This document shows positions 14,974 to 24,235 of a stretch of 64,000 nucleotides of DNA, in pieces. Location of the stretch: positions 186,001 to 250,000 of the forward strand of contig JAHBUW010000001.1 of the NCBI GenBank assembly GCA_019637875.1, written 5' to 3'. Each line of letters starts with the position of its first letter. Position 1 is the first letter of the stretch. The notes under the pieces were generated by a model. It worked only from the letters and a program-made list of their open reading frames with translations, was not told where the DNA came from and made no database searches. The stretch comes from Pseudobdellovibrionaceae bacterium. GTDB taxonomy: Bacteria; Bdellovibrionota; Bdellovibrionia; Bdellovibrionales; Bdellovibrionaceae. Made by a program: the position numbers and the translations under genes.

Positions 14974-16362
14974 ATGATCAGGGATGGTCGTTTCGTATCT
15001 TTATTGTTCGTGCTGGTGGTCGGTTTCACGGCTCAAGCCCAGGCGCAAATCTCAATCAATCCGAACCCGGCGAAAGAGTGCATTCCGCAGAGTGAAATGG
15101 CGGCGATCGTCCGCGATTTCCCGCAGTTTCGCAATCTGGCGGGCGGCGACTACTGTCTGGACGGCTCGGAAACCGCGAACCTGATCGACAGTTTGATGTT
15201 CATGCGCAAAACGCGCTTCGAAAACAATATGCCCGTGAGTTCGGATGAGCTCTTCTCGGGCCGTTTCGCGAAGGACTGGTACGGTTACTTCGAACAGCGG
15301 ATCACCGACATCAATATCCAAGGCTCCTGCCCCAAGGGCGTCGGCGCTTTCGTTTATATGTGGGGTTCGACGATGTACGTCTGCCCGATGATGTTGTCGG
15401 CGAATTTCACTTCGCTGGATCGCGCGAGCGTCATGATGCATGAGGCCCGTCACATCGACGGCTATCCGCACGTCACTTGCCGCAAAGGACCCCGTTCGGG
15501 CATCCAGGGCGCCTGCGACACGCGCATCAGCGACGGCGGATCTTACGCGGTCTCGGTCGAGACTTACGCGCAGATCGCACGTTACGCTCCCGACGTCCAC
15601 CCCGCGCTGCGGGCTTACGCGAAGTCGTCGGCTATCACCTACGCGGACGAGGCTTTCGACACGACCGTGCGCGTGGGCCGCGATCCCAAATTCGTTCTCA
15701 TGACGAAGAACAAAGAGTTCGTTTCTTTGGACGCGACTCAAGGTTACGCGACCACGGCGCTGGGCCAGGCTCCCGAGCTGGGCCGTTTGATCATGCGCGC
15801 GCAGCACATGATCCTTTTTCCCGAAGACAAATCGGGCCAAGCCCGTTACGTCTTCGCGCGCGGCGAAGGTGAAATCGCGCAACAGGCCGGCGATATCGCC
15901 GCCGATTACAACTCGCAGTCGCCCGCCGACCGCGCGAAGTGGGTCGACGTTCATATGTCGGCGCAGTGGACGGCGCGCGTGTTCGCGGATCGCGTGCGCT
16001 TCCAGTGCGATCCCCGTAGCGACGCAACTCGCGACGTGACGATCAACGGCGAACGTCCGAAAACTCTGGTCTACCCGAACGGTTACGACCGCGGCGCGAC
16101 CAGCGTTCAACTGCAGATGGAAAGCGGCAAAGTTTACGACCTGACCTGCGAGCGTGGCTCGGGCGTCGTGCGGGCTTCGACCGTGACTCTGGACCGTGTG
16201 TTCAAACGTCTGTACCGCTCGGGCGCCGAGACCCTGGGGCTGGGCGACGACGGTAAGCTGTACCGGGTGGCGAACGGTCAATCGACCGCGATTTCGACGG
16301 CTTTCGACGGTCGCATTCACGACCTGGCTCCGTCGGCGGGTTATTCGTTCTTCGATAACTAA
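14974..16362 (+). CDS. Exported putative zinc metallopeptidase (HEXXH)
   Basis: A 462-residue protein with a signal peptide (VSLLFVLVVGFTAQAQA, cleavage ~residue 25). Around residue 155 the sequence RASVMMHEARHIDGYPHVTC contains HEARH, an HEXXH zinc-binding motif, in a helix. About 40 residues on, SYAVSVETYAQIAR offers a glutamate as a possible third ligand. Several cysteines (ECIPQ, GSCPKG, VCPMM, TCRKG, ACDTR) suggest disulfides. The C-terminal 150 residues are beta-rich. The gene is preceded by a 114-base promoter region and a GAGGGGG ribosome binding site and followed by a terminator. I do not recognise the family, so peptidase activity is inferred from the motif. Confidence 0.65.
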   Translation: MIRDGRFVSLLFVLVVGFTAQAQAQISINPNPAKECIPQSEMAAIVRDFPQFRNLAGGDYCLDGSETANLIDSLMFMRKTRFENNMPVSSDELFSGRFAKDWYGYFEQRITDINIQGSCPKGVGAFVYMWGSTMYVCPMMLSANFTSLDRASVMMHEARHIDGYPHVTCRKGPRSGIQGACDTRISDGGSYAVSVETYAQIARYAPDVHPALRAYAKSSAITYADEAFDTTVRVGRDPKFVLMTKNKEFVSLDATQGYATTALGQAPELGRLIMRAQHMILFPEDKSGQARYVFARGEGEIAQQAGDIAADYNSQSPADRAKWVDVHMSAQWTARVFADRVRFQCDPRSDATRDVTINGERPKTLVYPNGYDRGATSVQLQMESGKVYDLTCERGSGVVRASTVTLDRVFKRLYRSGAETLGLGDDGKLYRVANGQSTAISTAFDGRIHDLAPSAGYSFFDN

Positions 16363-16385
16363 ATTCGGACGACATTCGCGAAAGA

Positions 16386-16411
16386 AAAAAGGAGGGGAAA
16401 CCCTCCTTTTT
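16386..16411 (+). terminator. Bidirectional rho-independent terminator
   Basis: AAAAAGGAGGG and CCCTCCTTTTT pair perfectly around a GAAA tetraloop. It serves the exported metallopeptidase gene on the plus strand, and its A-run can act for the convergent gene on the minus strand. Confidence 0.85.
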
Positions 16412-16440
16412 CTTTTCGGCACGATCGATCTTTCTCGCGC

Positions 16441-16980
16441 CTATTGCAGGCCGTAACGTTCGCCGTGCATGAGGCGGATCTGACTGAACTCCTCCCAGGC
16501 GGCTTCGTTGTCGTCCATCTGCAGGGCCGCGATCACGCGATCGAGCTGGTCCTCCATGGTGGCGAGTTCGCCGCGGAATTCATTCACGACCATGGTGCGG
16601 TCGCTGCCGGTCAATCCCGCCGCCGCGGGGGGCGTTTGCCGATTCAAAATCTGCAATCGCATGGACATGTCGCGGATCAGGCCTTCCGAGTTCATATTCA
16701 TCTCGGGTTCGGTGATCTGTTGTCCCAAACGGATGTAGTTTTCGCGTACGGCGGTCCACTCGCTGTTCAACGCGGCCAACGTGGCGGCGTCGATCGGCGT
16801 GGTCACGCTTCCGGTCGGATTCGACAGAGGCAAGCCCATTCCCGAGTTGAAATCGTTCATCGGAATCGATCGATTGGAATCGATGGTTCCCACCGCCGAC
16901 ATGGCGGTTGTGCCGATCGCGGCCATTCCCAGGCAGAGGGAGCCAGCGATCATCAGTTGTTTGCGACTTAGGTTACTCAC
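16441..16980 (-). CDS. Exported or membrane-anchored protein of unknown function
   Basis: A 179-residue protein with an N-terminal hydrophobic segment (LMIAGSLCLGMAAIGTTAMSAVG) that is either a signal peptide or an anchor. The rest is polar and helical in its second half, with several Met and Gln. The start is GTG, supported by an excellent AGGAGGT ribosome binding site five bases upstream. No domain recognised. It shares the bidirectional terminator with the convergent gene. Confidence 0.65.
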   Translation of the reverse strand: MSNLSRKQLMIAGSLCLGMAAIGTTAMSAVGTIDSNRSIPMNDFNSGMGLPLSNPTGSVTTPIDAATLAALNSEWTAVRENYIRLGQQITEPEMNMNSEGLIRDMSMRLQILNRQTPPAAAGLTGSDRTMVVNEFRGELATMEDQLDRVIAALQMDDNEAAWEEFSQIRLMHGERYGLQ

Positions 16981-17074
16981 TTGACACCTCCTTCTCTCCG
17001 CACATCAACGAAGCAAAGGCGGGTCCTCGAATTGGCAGCCAAAACTCCCCAATTGACGCCGCAAAATCCGACGG

Positions 17075-17686
17075 TCAGCGACGACGAATGAAGCGGTAGG
17101 TGAGGCGGCCTTGCTGGTGAAACTCTTTTTCCACAGCGACCGCCGCATTTGTCCCGTCCAGTTCGTACCACGAGCGATCTTGGCCGTTGCGTGAGCGCGA
17201 ATGGAAGGCGTCGACCCCTTGTTTTTGGTCCAGCTGCACGGGATCACGATAGGGCGTCGAGCGGGCGTGCGGATCGCAGTTGAATTTTTCCTCGAACGCG
17301 AGCGGGTGCTGAATTCCCCCGGAGATCCACTTCGCTTGTTTCTGATCCCAGTAAAGAAGTTCGATGGACCACGGCTGCGGTGACGCGGGATTCGCGTGCG
17401 CTTTCAGGCAGCGCGCGAGATCCGCGATCAATCGGTGGTGCGGCGTTTCGGGAATGGGCTCCCCCGCGGCGTTTCCGTAGGTCGAGGCCATTTCAAATTC
17501 CACGATGTTTCCACGAATGGCGATTACGCGGTAGCGCTCGGAAGAATAGGGCGCGCCCGAAGCTTCGCTGTAATCCCAGATCCATTCTTGCCCGATGCGG
17601 AAGCTCGAAGCCGTGACGGTCGGCAGCGGATTGGTGGCGGGCACGGGGGCGGCGAGGGCGGTGGACAGCAAAAACGAGAAAAGCAC
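17075..17686 (-). CDS. Exported protein of unknown function
   Basis: A 203-residue protein with signal peptide MLFSFLLSTALAAPVPA. The mature part contains FRIGQEWIWDYSEASG near the start and ends TYRFIRRR; it looks like a small beta-rich domain with two Cys (ARCLK, FNCDPH). The start is GTG with AAAGGAG five bases before it. It lies 24 bases downstream of the pirin gene and may be in the same transcript. Function unknown. Confidence 0.65.
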   Translation of the reverse strand: MLFSFLLSTALAAPVPATNPLPTVTASSFRIGQEWIWDYSEASGAPYSSERYRVIAIRGNIVEFEMASTYGNAAGEPIPETPHHRLIADLARCLKAHANPASPQPWSIELLYWDQKQAKWISGGIQHPLAFEEKFNCDPHARSTPYRDPVQLDQKQGVDAFHSRSRNGQDRSWYELDGTNAAVAVEKEFHQQGRLTYRFIRRR

Positions 17687-17710
17687 GGAAACTCCTTTGT
17701 CCGTGAAGGG

Positions 17711-18592
17711 CTAGCGGGGCAGCGGGATGATATCGGTTTCACCGGGAACTTGCGGGAAGCTGCCGTCCGCCCACGCGGCTTTGGCGGCATCGATGAGCGC
17801 GCGGCTGGAGGCGACGAAGTTCCACTCGATGAATCGTTCTTCCGGGAACGCTTCACCGCCGAAGAGCACCACGTGCGCGGGGGCTTGGGCTTTCAATGTC
17901 GTCGAGCCGGTCTCACCTAAAAAGTAACACTCTCCCGCGGTGGCGGTGATCGTGCCGCGCGGGCTTTCGAAGGACACTTCTCCGTCCAAGACGTAGAAGG
18001 CGCTTTCGTGCCCGGGCACTTGCGCGGGGGCGCTGCCGCCCGCTTCGATTTTCACGTCCACGAAATGCAGGGGCGAGTACGCTTTGACGGGCGAACGCGT
18101 CCCTTGAAATTCACCCGCCACGACCCGCAGGTGCGCGCCGGGAATTTTCATTTCGGGAATGGTGTTCGCCGGATGGTGGGTGAAGGAAGGTTCGACCTTT
18201 TCGTGCGCGACGGGCAGCGCAACCCAGAACTGCAAAAGATGCAGATGGTAGGCGCGGTCGCGGAGTTCTTCGGGAGTCTTCTCGGAGTGGGCGATGCCGC
18301 GTCCGGCGGTCATCCAGTTCACATCCCCGGGGCGCAGCACTTGTTTGTAACCGAGCGAGTCGTGGTGCAGGACCGCGCCTTCGAGCAGATAGCTCAAAGT
18401 CGAAAGCCCGATGTGCGGATGCGAGCGCACGTTGAAGCCGTCACCGGCCGCGAAGGGCGTCGACGGAAAATGATCCAAAAAAATGAAGGGGCCGACGGTG
18501 CGCTTTTGCGACCACGGAAGAACGCGTTTGATCTGCGGTCCGCCGACGTGGGCGGTGCGCGGCGGAATGGCATAGGGGATTTCGTTATTCAT
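17711..18592 (-). CDS. Pirin-family bicupin protein
   Basis: A 293-residue protein of the pirin family (iron-binding bicupin; some members have quercetinase activity). The N-terminal cupin carries the metal ligands as RSHPHIGLSTLSYLLEG followed by HHDS, and MTAGRGIAHSEKTP is the classical pirin signature. The C-terminal cupin (residues ~180-285) ends with the family-typical LFGGEAFPEERFIEWNFVASS. It is cytoplasmic, and length is normal. Biological role in this organism unknown. Confidence 0.92.
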   Translation of the reverse strand: MNNEIPYAIPPRTAHVGGPQIKRVLPWSQKRTVGPFIFLDHFPSTPFAAGDGFNVRSHPHIGLSTLSYLLEGAVLHHDSLGYKQVLRPGDVNWMTAGRGIAHSEKTPEELRDRAYHLHLLQFWVALPVAHEKVEPSFTHHPANTIPEMKIPGAHLRVVAGEFQGTRSPVKAYSPLHFVDVKIEAGGSAPAQVPGHESAFYVLDGEVSFESPRGTITATAGECYFLGETGSTTLKAQAPAHVVLFGGEAFPEERFIEWNFVASSRALIDAAKAAWADGSFPQVPGETDIIPLPR

Positions 18593-18671
18593 GCGGGATA
18601 AGCTAGGCGCCCCGCTTTCACGCGGTCAAAGGTCTTGATCGCTGGGCCAGGACGCAGCAAAAAGAAGGTCG

Positions 18672-20261
18672 ATGGATTTACCGCTCTTCTTTCTGTTGGT
18701 GCTGGGCTGCGCGTTGATGGTGTGGGTGCCGCTTGTGCTCGCGCAGATCGACGCGTCACTGCGTCCCGGAGGCGGACTGCGATTTTGGCTTTTGCGGGTG
18801 GCGTCACTGACGGCGATCCTGAGTCTCCTCTTCCCGGCGGGCTCGGCGATTTCGGGAGCGCTCGCGCTCGGTTGGGGACTTCTCGGTCTTTACGCGGCAT
18901 TTGCGGGGGTACGCCGCCTTCTTTTCTGGGGCGTGATCGGTGGCGCGCGCACGGCGGTGGGTTACGGACTGCTCGGACTTGCCGGGGGCGTCGTGTGGTT
19001 CGGGGCCGCGCGCACCGAAGCCGCCTTTCTGGGATTCGATGAGCCTTGGAAAACCCTGACCGCGATTCATTTTCATTACGCGGCGGCGATCCTTCCGCTG
19101 GGCTACGCCTTGATGGTCGCGCGGATCGAGGACTTGGGGCGAGCGGGCCCGGCGCGGGCGGGGGCCCTCGCGCTTTTTGTTTGGTTCGTTGGTTTTGCGG
19201 CCGTCGCTCGCGGCATCAACGGCTCTCCCACGCTCGAAAAGATCGGCGCCGTGCTGATGGCGTGCGCGGGCGCGATCTTGCTGGTGACGAGCCTTCGAGT
19301 TCACCGCGAACTCGCACGGGGAGTGATTTCCAAACTTCTTTTAGGAACCTCGGTTCTTGCGGGAGCCGTCGCGTTGACGCTCGCGGTGCTTTACGCCTTT
19401 CGCACGGGGAAGCTCGCCGAGTTTTCCGCCATGGCGAAGACTCACGGGGTGCTGAACGCTTTCGTGTGGCCGCCCGCGCTTCTTTTTTTGGCGGTTTGGA
19501 ACGGTTGGAGTCTGTCGGAACCTCGCGAACGTCTGCCTTTCGCGCGCTGGTCCGCCGGTCGCAAAGTCGGCGCGGCGTTTTTCGATCCCCACGTGATCGC
19601 GGGACACGCGCGCGGATTGACGGATCGTTTCGCGGAGCTCGCGCGCGCGGAGTTCGATCCCGCTCAAGTCGATCCCGGCGTTCGCGACTTTTACGAGCGG
19701 ACCGCGGACTTCGAGCTGGACGTCACGGCGACCTCGGCGCCGGCCTTCGCGTGGCTCTGGCGCAAAATGGTGGGGCCTTGGTTCGGACGGCGCGAGCAGT
19801 TGCACTTGCCTGACCGTGACAAAAAAATCGCGGGACGTATCGTGACGCTGGACGAATCCCGTGACGGACGCGCGCGTCCGCGCGGTTGGATCCGGACCGA
19901 CGTGGCGACGGGAAAAGCGGTTTACGTCGCGGCCTACGCCGTTCACGCGCGCGAGGGCGCGAGCTATATGAATATCGCCTTCCCTTTGCCTTTCGGAAAT
20001 ATGACGAGCATCCTGTTACCGGTTCATCATCCGGTGAGATCCGGCGGTTTGCGGCTGACCACGCTGAGCGGGGCGCGGCCTTCGGGCGATCAAGGCGTCT
20101 TCGCGGTCGTCCGCGGTCACGGGTTGCGTTTGCCGTTGAACGAGACGATCGACGTTTGGCGCGAAGGTGAAATCTTGTTGGCGGAGCATCGCATGTGGTT
20201 CTTCGGCTGGCCTTATTTGACCTTGAACTACCGGATGCGCACGGGAAAGGAAAAGGCATGA
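18672..20261 (+). CDS. YndJ-like multi-pass membrane protein
   Basis: A 529-residue protein. Residues 1-285 contain about eight to nine transmembrane helices, with TAIHFHYAAAILPL in the middle, a motif typical of the YndJ family. Residues ~300-529 form a soluble domain (GVRDFYERTADFELDVTA...WLWRKMVGPWFGRREQLHLP). The function of YndJ proteins is unknown. The stop overlaps the ATG of dsbD by four bases, so the two are co-expressed, which may hint at a role in envelope biogenesis. Confidence 0.7.
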   Translation: MDLPLFFLLVLGCALMVWVPLVLAQIDASLRPGGGLRFWLLRVASLTAILSLLFPAGSAISGALALGWGLLGLYAAFAGVRRLLFWGVIGGARTAVGYGLLGLAGGVVWFGAARTEAAFLGFDEPWKTLTAIHFHYAAAILPLGYALMVARIEDLGRAGPARAGALALFVWFVGFAAVARGINGSPTLEKIGAVLMACAGAILLVTSLRVHRELARGVISKLLLGTSVLAGAVALTLAVLYAFRTGKLAEFSAMAKTHGVLNAFVWPPALLFLAVWNGWSLSEPRERLPFARWSAGRKVGAAFFDPHVIAGHARGLTDRFAELARAEFDPAQVDPGVRDFYERTADFELDVTATSAPAFAWLWRKMVGPWFGRREQLHLPDRDKKIAGRIVTLDESRDGRARPRGWIRTDVATGKAVYVAAYAVHAREGASYMNIAFPLPFGNMTSILLPVHHPVRSGGLRLTTLSGARPSGDQGVFAVVRGHGLRLPLNETIDVWREGEILLAEHRMWFFGWPYLTLNYRMRTGKEKA

Positions 20262-22234
20262 GGCGTTTGATTTTCGGTCTGGCGATTCTTTGGAGTCTCA
20301 CGATCCACGCGCAAACCGAAATCAAAGGCGAGCACTCGGCCCTGCGCGTGTTCGCTTTGCAGTCGCAAATTCTCGACGGCGATGAGGTCGACCTTGCGCT
20401 GGATTTTAAATTGGATCCCGAGTGGCACATCTACTGGCAAAACCCGGGGGACTCGGGCGCGTCGCCGAAAGTGAATGCCGTCGGCGCCGAAATCCGCAGT
20501 TGGGCTTGGCCCGCTCCGGAGCGGATCCCGATCCCACCGCTGACCAACTACGGTTACAACGAGCGCGTGCTGTTCCCGCTGAAAGTGAAGCCCGCGGCGG
20601 GGGCACGCGAGATCGTCCTGGAGCTGGAGTGGCTCGTCTGCAAGGTCGAATGCATTCCGGTCTTCGGCACGATTCGCTGGCCGTTGAACGTCGGCACCGC
20701 GCGCGCAGAGATGGCCGCGGATCATCCGGACCGCCGACTTTGGAACGAGTTCGCGGCGCGCGTTCCCGCCGCGAGCGGCGGCCCCGCGTTCACGGTCGTC
20801 CGCGCGAATGAATCGGAAATCGTCTATCGCGTCACCGGCATCGAGGGCGCGCGCGAGATCTTCGTCTTCCCGAACGCGCCGCAAATTTTCACGACCCGCG
20901 CGCCTCAGGTCACGGCCGCCGACGGAGGTTTCGAAATCGCGCTGCCGTTCGCGATGAACCGGGACGCGGGTCTTGAGCGGACGAAGCTCACGGTCGTTTT
21001 GCAGGACGGGACCGCGTCCCGCGCCTACGAGACCGAGGTGTCGCTGAGGTCTCCGCCACTCGCGCTCGCGCGCATTCTGCTGTTCGCGTTTTTGGGCGGC
21101 TTGATTTTGAACCTGATGCCGTGCGTGTTCCCCGTGTTGGCGCTGAAGGTGTTCAGCATCGTGCGCGAGCCGGATCGCGCGGCGGTTCGACGCTCAGGTT
21201 GGCAGTACACGGCGGGCGTCTTGCTGTCGTTCCTCGCGCTTGGCGGAGGGTTGATGATCCTGCGCGCGGGGGGCGAGGCCCTGGGCTGGGGTTTTCAACT
21301 GCAGTTCCCGGGCTTCGTGCTCGCGATGCTGATTCTTTTCGTGTTGATGGCCTTGAACTTCGCGGGGCTATTCGAACTCGGGACCGGCGTCATGAATTTC
21401 GCGGGCCGGTTCGCGGGGGGCACGGGTTCGTTCGGCACCGGCGTGCTGGCCGTCTTCGTGGCGTCACCCTGCACGGCGCCTTTCATGGGGTCGGCGCTCG
21501 GCGCGACTTTGCTTTTGCCCGTGCCGGCCGCGCTTTCGGTTTTTTTAACTTTGGGATTGGGCCTCGCCTTCCCGGTGCTGTTGTTCGGTGAAGTCCCGGC
21601 GTTGGGTCGACGTTTACCGAGGGCGGGCGCGTGGATGGAGACCTTCAAACAGTTCATGGCTTTCCCGATGCTCGCGACCGCCGCGTGGCTGCTGTGGGTG
21701 CTGCAGTTCCAAACGGGCCCGAACTTCATGTTGCAGGTTCTTTTCGCGCTGATCTTGATCACCTTCGCGATCTGGTGGGCGGGGCGCGCGCCGCGCACCG
21801 GGGTGAAGCTGGCCGCGACGATCGTGGCGTTGGGCGCCGTCGTCTGGGTCGGCGCGGGCGTGCGCACGGCACGTCCCGTGAGATCGGCAAGTTCCGCGAC
21901 GGACGCACGGGCGAAGTACTCGGCCCAAGCCGTGACCGAGGCGAAGGGAAAAACTCCCGTCTTCGTCGACTTCACCGCTTCGTGGTGCATCACCTGCCAG
22001 GTCAACAAGCTCAACGTTTTGAATACCGACTCGATTCAACAACTTTTCCACACTCATAATGTCAAACTGCTGAAAGCGGACTGGACCGACCGCGATCCCG
22101 AAATCACGAAGGCCCTTGCCGCGTTCGGACGGAACTCCGTCCCGCTGTACGTCTATTATTCAACCTCGGGTGAAGTGAAAGTCTTGCCTGAGATTCTGAC
22201 CCACGACATGATCAACGAACTTTTCGCCCCCTAA
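20258..22234 (+). CDS. dsbD: Protein-disulfide reductase DsbD (ScsB-like)
   Basis: A 658-residue inner-membrane protein that carries electrons from cytoplasmic thioredoxin to periplasmic thiol proteins. It has a signal peptide (MRRLIFGLAILWSLTIHAQ), a periplasmic DsbD-alpha-like domain to about residue 260 with CKVEC, then a central CcdA-like bundle of eight helices with the two redox cysteines (NLMPCVFPV and SPCTAPFMG). It ends in a thioredoxin domain with WCITC. The ATG overlaps the stop of the YndJ-like gene; a longer frame from 20195 is not used. A thioredoxin-like protein follows after nine bases and is the likely substrate. Confidence 0.93.
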   Translation: MRRLIFGLAILWSLTIHAQTEIKGEHSALRVFALQSQILDGDEVDLALDFKLDPEWHIYWQNPGDSGASPKVNAVGAEIRSWAWPAPERIPIPPLTNYGYNERVLFPLKVKPAAGAREIVLELEWLVCKVECIPVFGTIRWPLNVGTARAEMAADHPDRRLWNEFAARVPAASGGPAFTVVRANESEIVYRVTGIEGAREIFVFPNAPQIFTTRAPQVTAADGGFEIALPFAMNRDAGLERTKLTVVLQDGTASRAYETEVSLRSPPLALARILLFAFLGGLILNLMPCVFPVLALKVFSIVREPDRAAVRRSGWQYTAGVLLSFLALGGGLMILRAGGEALGWGFQLQFPGFVLAMLILFVLMALNFAGLFELGTGVMNFAGRFAGGTGSFGTGVLAVFVASPCTAPFMGSALGATLLLPVPAALSVFLTLGLGLAFPVLLFGEVPALGRRLPRAGAWMETFKQFMAFPMLATAAWLLWVLQFQTGPNFMLQVLFALILITFAIWWAGRAPRTGVKLAATIVALGAVVWVGAGVRTARPVRSASSATDARAKYSAQAVTEAKGKTPVFVDFTASWCITCQVNKLNVLNTDSIQQLFHTHNVKLLKADWTDRDPEITKALAAFGRNSVPLYVYYSTSGEVKVLPEILTHDMINELFAP

Positions 22235-22243
22235 GGAGGACAC

Positions 22244-22846
22244 ATGAAGACACTCGTTACCTTGTTGGCCCTGACGCTCGCGATTCCCGCCTTCGCCCAA
22301 ACGGAAATCAAAGTCGATAGCCCCGCTCCCGCGTTCTCGGTGAAGGATGCGAGCGGCAAAGCCCACAGCTTGGCCGACGCGAAAGGCAAGTGGGTCGTTC
22401 TGGAGTGGTACAACAAAGATTGCCCCTACGTCCGCAAGCACTACGATTCTAAAAACATGCAGGGCCTGCAGACCAAATACATGGCTCAAGGCGTGACTTG
22501 GTACACGGTGATTTCGTCGGCGACCGGCAAGCAGGGTTTCCTGGCGAATGCGGAAGTCGCGCCGAACTTCACTAAAGAAGGCGCGAAGCCGACCGCGGTC
22601 CTGATCGACACCGACGGCGCGATGGGTAAGGCGTACGGCGCGAAAACCACGCCCCACATGTACGTGATCAACCCCGAAGGCAAAGTCGTCTACGCGGGCG
22701 CGATCGACGACAACAACTCGGCGAACCCCAAGGTCATCCCCACGTCGAAGAACTTCGTCGCGGCGGCACTGGAAGCCGGCATGGCGGGCAAACCCGTCGA
22801 AACGAAGGCGACCGCGGCTTACGGTTGCGCCGTGAAGTACAACTAG
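22244..22846 (+). CDS. Periplasmic thioredoxin-fold (AhpC/TSA-like) protein
   Basis: A 200-residue exported protein with signal peptide MKTLVTLLALTLAIPAFAQ and a thioredoxin fold of the redoxin/AhpC-TSA group. The active-site stretch WYNKDCPYVRKHY has a single peroxidatic-type Cys followed by PYV, and the second Cys lies near the C-terminus (YGCAVKY). The cis-Pro motif TTPHMYVI is present. It lies nine bases downstream of dsbD with AAGGAGG between them, so DsbD probably reduces it. The likely role is peroxide or thiol reduction in the periplasm. Confidence 0.85.
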   Translation: MKTLVTLLALTLAIPAFAQTEIKVDSPAPAFSVKDASGKAHSLADAKGKWVVLEWYNKDCPYVRKHYDSKNMQGLQTKYMAQGVTWYTVISSATGKQGFLANAEVAPNFTKEGAKPTAVLIDTDGAMGKAYGAKTTPHMYVINPEGKVVYAGAIDDNNSANPKVIPTSKNFVAAALEAGMAGKPVETKATAAYGCAVKYN

Positions 22847-22921
22847 TTCGAATAAAGTGAGGGGCTCGGTCCACCGTGCCAACGCTGTACGGGACGGGGA
22901 CCGCGCCTTAAGCTGGACTCG

Positions 22922-24235
22922 ATGATCCAATTTCTAAAAGACAAACTCGCGCATCGTCCGAAAACCTCTGCCCAAAGCTGGGCGCAGTACTACGCCGCGA
23001 ACGAAGCCCTGTTCGGCTCGTTGATCTTCATCGGCGGTTTCGTTTTCGATATTTTCACGCTCTCCGATTACGATGATCCCTTCGCGCTGATTCAGCAGAG
23101 CGTGTATCTCGTATTGATCGGGCTCTTCATCTATCTCGAGACGCTCGATAACCGACAGTCCCTGACGCTGCCGCCGTGGGCGCAAAAGGCGTGGGTCCTG
23201 CGCGAAATCGGGATGCATTTCCTGCTCGGAAGTTTGCTAAGTCTGTATTCGCTGTTCTTCTTCAAGTCCGCATCGCTCGCGACCGCGCTGATTTTCATGA
23301 TCGCCATGGCCGCGCTGCTCGTCGCGAACGAGTTCCCGCAGCTGCAACGGCGGGGACCGATCATCCGGTGGGCCCTCTGGACCTTGTGTTTGATGTGTTT
23401 CCTGCAAATCCTGATGCCGATTCTGTTCACCTACGTCGGTTTGATCCCGTTCTTGTTCGCATGGACGATTTCGGGACTGGTGCTTGCTTGCGTCGCTTGG
23501 CTGTTGACCCGCGCGTTCACCTCGCAGTTGCGTGAAACGCGTTCGCTGTTGTGGCCCTCGGCCGCGGCGCTCGTGGTTTTCTTGGTTTTGTACATCTTCA
23601 AGGCCGTGCCGCCGGTGCCGATCGTGCTGAAGGACATCGGGATCTTCCATAAAGTCGAAAAAGTGGGCGACGCCTACATCCTGACGGAAGAGCGTCCATG
23701 GTGGAAATTCTGGCATCGCGGCGACCAGGACTTTCAGGCGAAACCCGGCGATCTGATCTACGCCTACTTCGCGATCGCGAGTCCGGGACGCATTCAAGAC
23801 CAGATCAAGCTGCGCTGGATGTTCAAGGATCCGCGCGCGGGTTGGACGTCGATGGATGCGCAGAACATCGCGATCCGTGGCGGTCGCGGCGACGGTTACC
23901 GCGGCTTCGCTTTCAAGAAGAACTATCAAGAGGGGAAATGGCGCGTGCAGGTCGAAACCTCCGACGATCGCGAGATCGGGCGGCTGTCTTTCGAAGTGAC
24001 GAAAGTTCCCGCGCCACCTGCGGGCGAAGCGCCGGCCACGCACTCGCGTTCCGCGCCGGGAACGGGCGATCAGGCGCCCGCCGTTTCGCTCCCCGGCTTG
24101 GCCGAGCCGCCCGCGCCGCCTCCGCCTCCGCCTTCGACCGAGACCGAGACCGAGGACGCGCCCGTGCCCGAGGCTCCGTCCGCGGGGGATGACGTGGATC
24201 CGCTTCCTCCTTCGGTTGAAGAGGTCACGGAGTGA
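22922..24235 (+). CDS. DUF2914 membrane protein
   Basis: A 437-residue protein. Residues 35-235 contain seven or so transmembrane helices; residues ~250-365 form a soluble domain ending RGGRGDGYRGFAFKKNYQEGKWRVQVETSDDREIGR, which is characteristic of DUF2914. The C-terminal ~75 residues are low-complexity, rich in Pro, Ala and Glu (PPAPPPPPPST). Function unknown; the soluble domain probably faces the periplasm. The stop overlaps the GTG start of the transporter gene downstream (GTGA), which suggests co-translation. Confidence 0.8.
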   Translation: MIQFLKDKLAHRPKTSAQSWAQYYAANEALFGSLIFIGGFVFDIFTLSDYDDPFALIQQSVYLVLIGLFIYLETLDNRQSLTLPPWAQKAWVLREIGMHFLLGSLLSLYSLFFFKSASLATALIFMIAMAALLVANEFPQLQRRGPIIRWALWTLCLMCFLQILMPILFTYVGLIPFLFAWTISGLVLACVAWLLTRAFTSQLRETRSLLWPSAAALVVFLVLYIFKAVPPVPIVLKDIGIFHKVEKVGDAYILTEERPWWKFWHRGDQDFQAKPGDLIYAYFAIASPGRIQDQIKLRWMFKDPRAGWTSMDAQNIAIRGGRGDGYRGFAFKKNYQEGKWRVQVETSDDREIGRLSFEVTKVPAPPAGEAPATHSRSAPGTGDQAPAVSLPGLAEPPAPPPPPPSTETETEDAPVPEAPSAGDDVDPLPPSVEEVTE

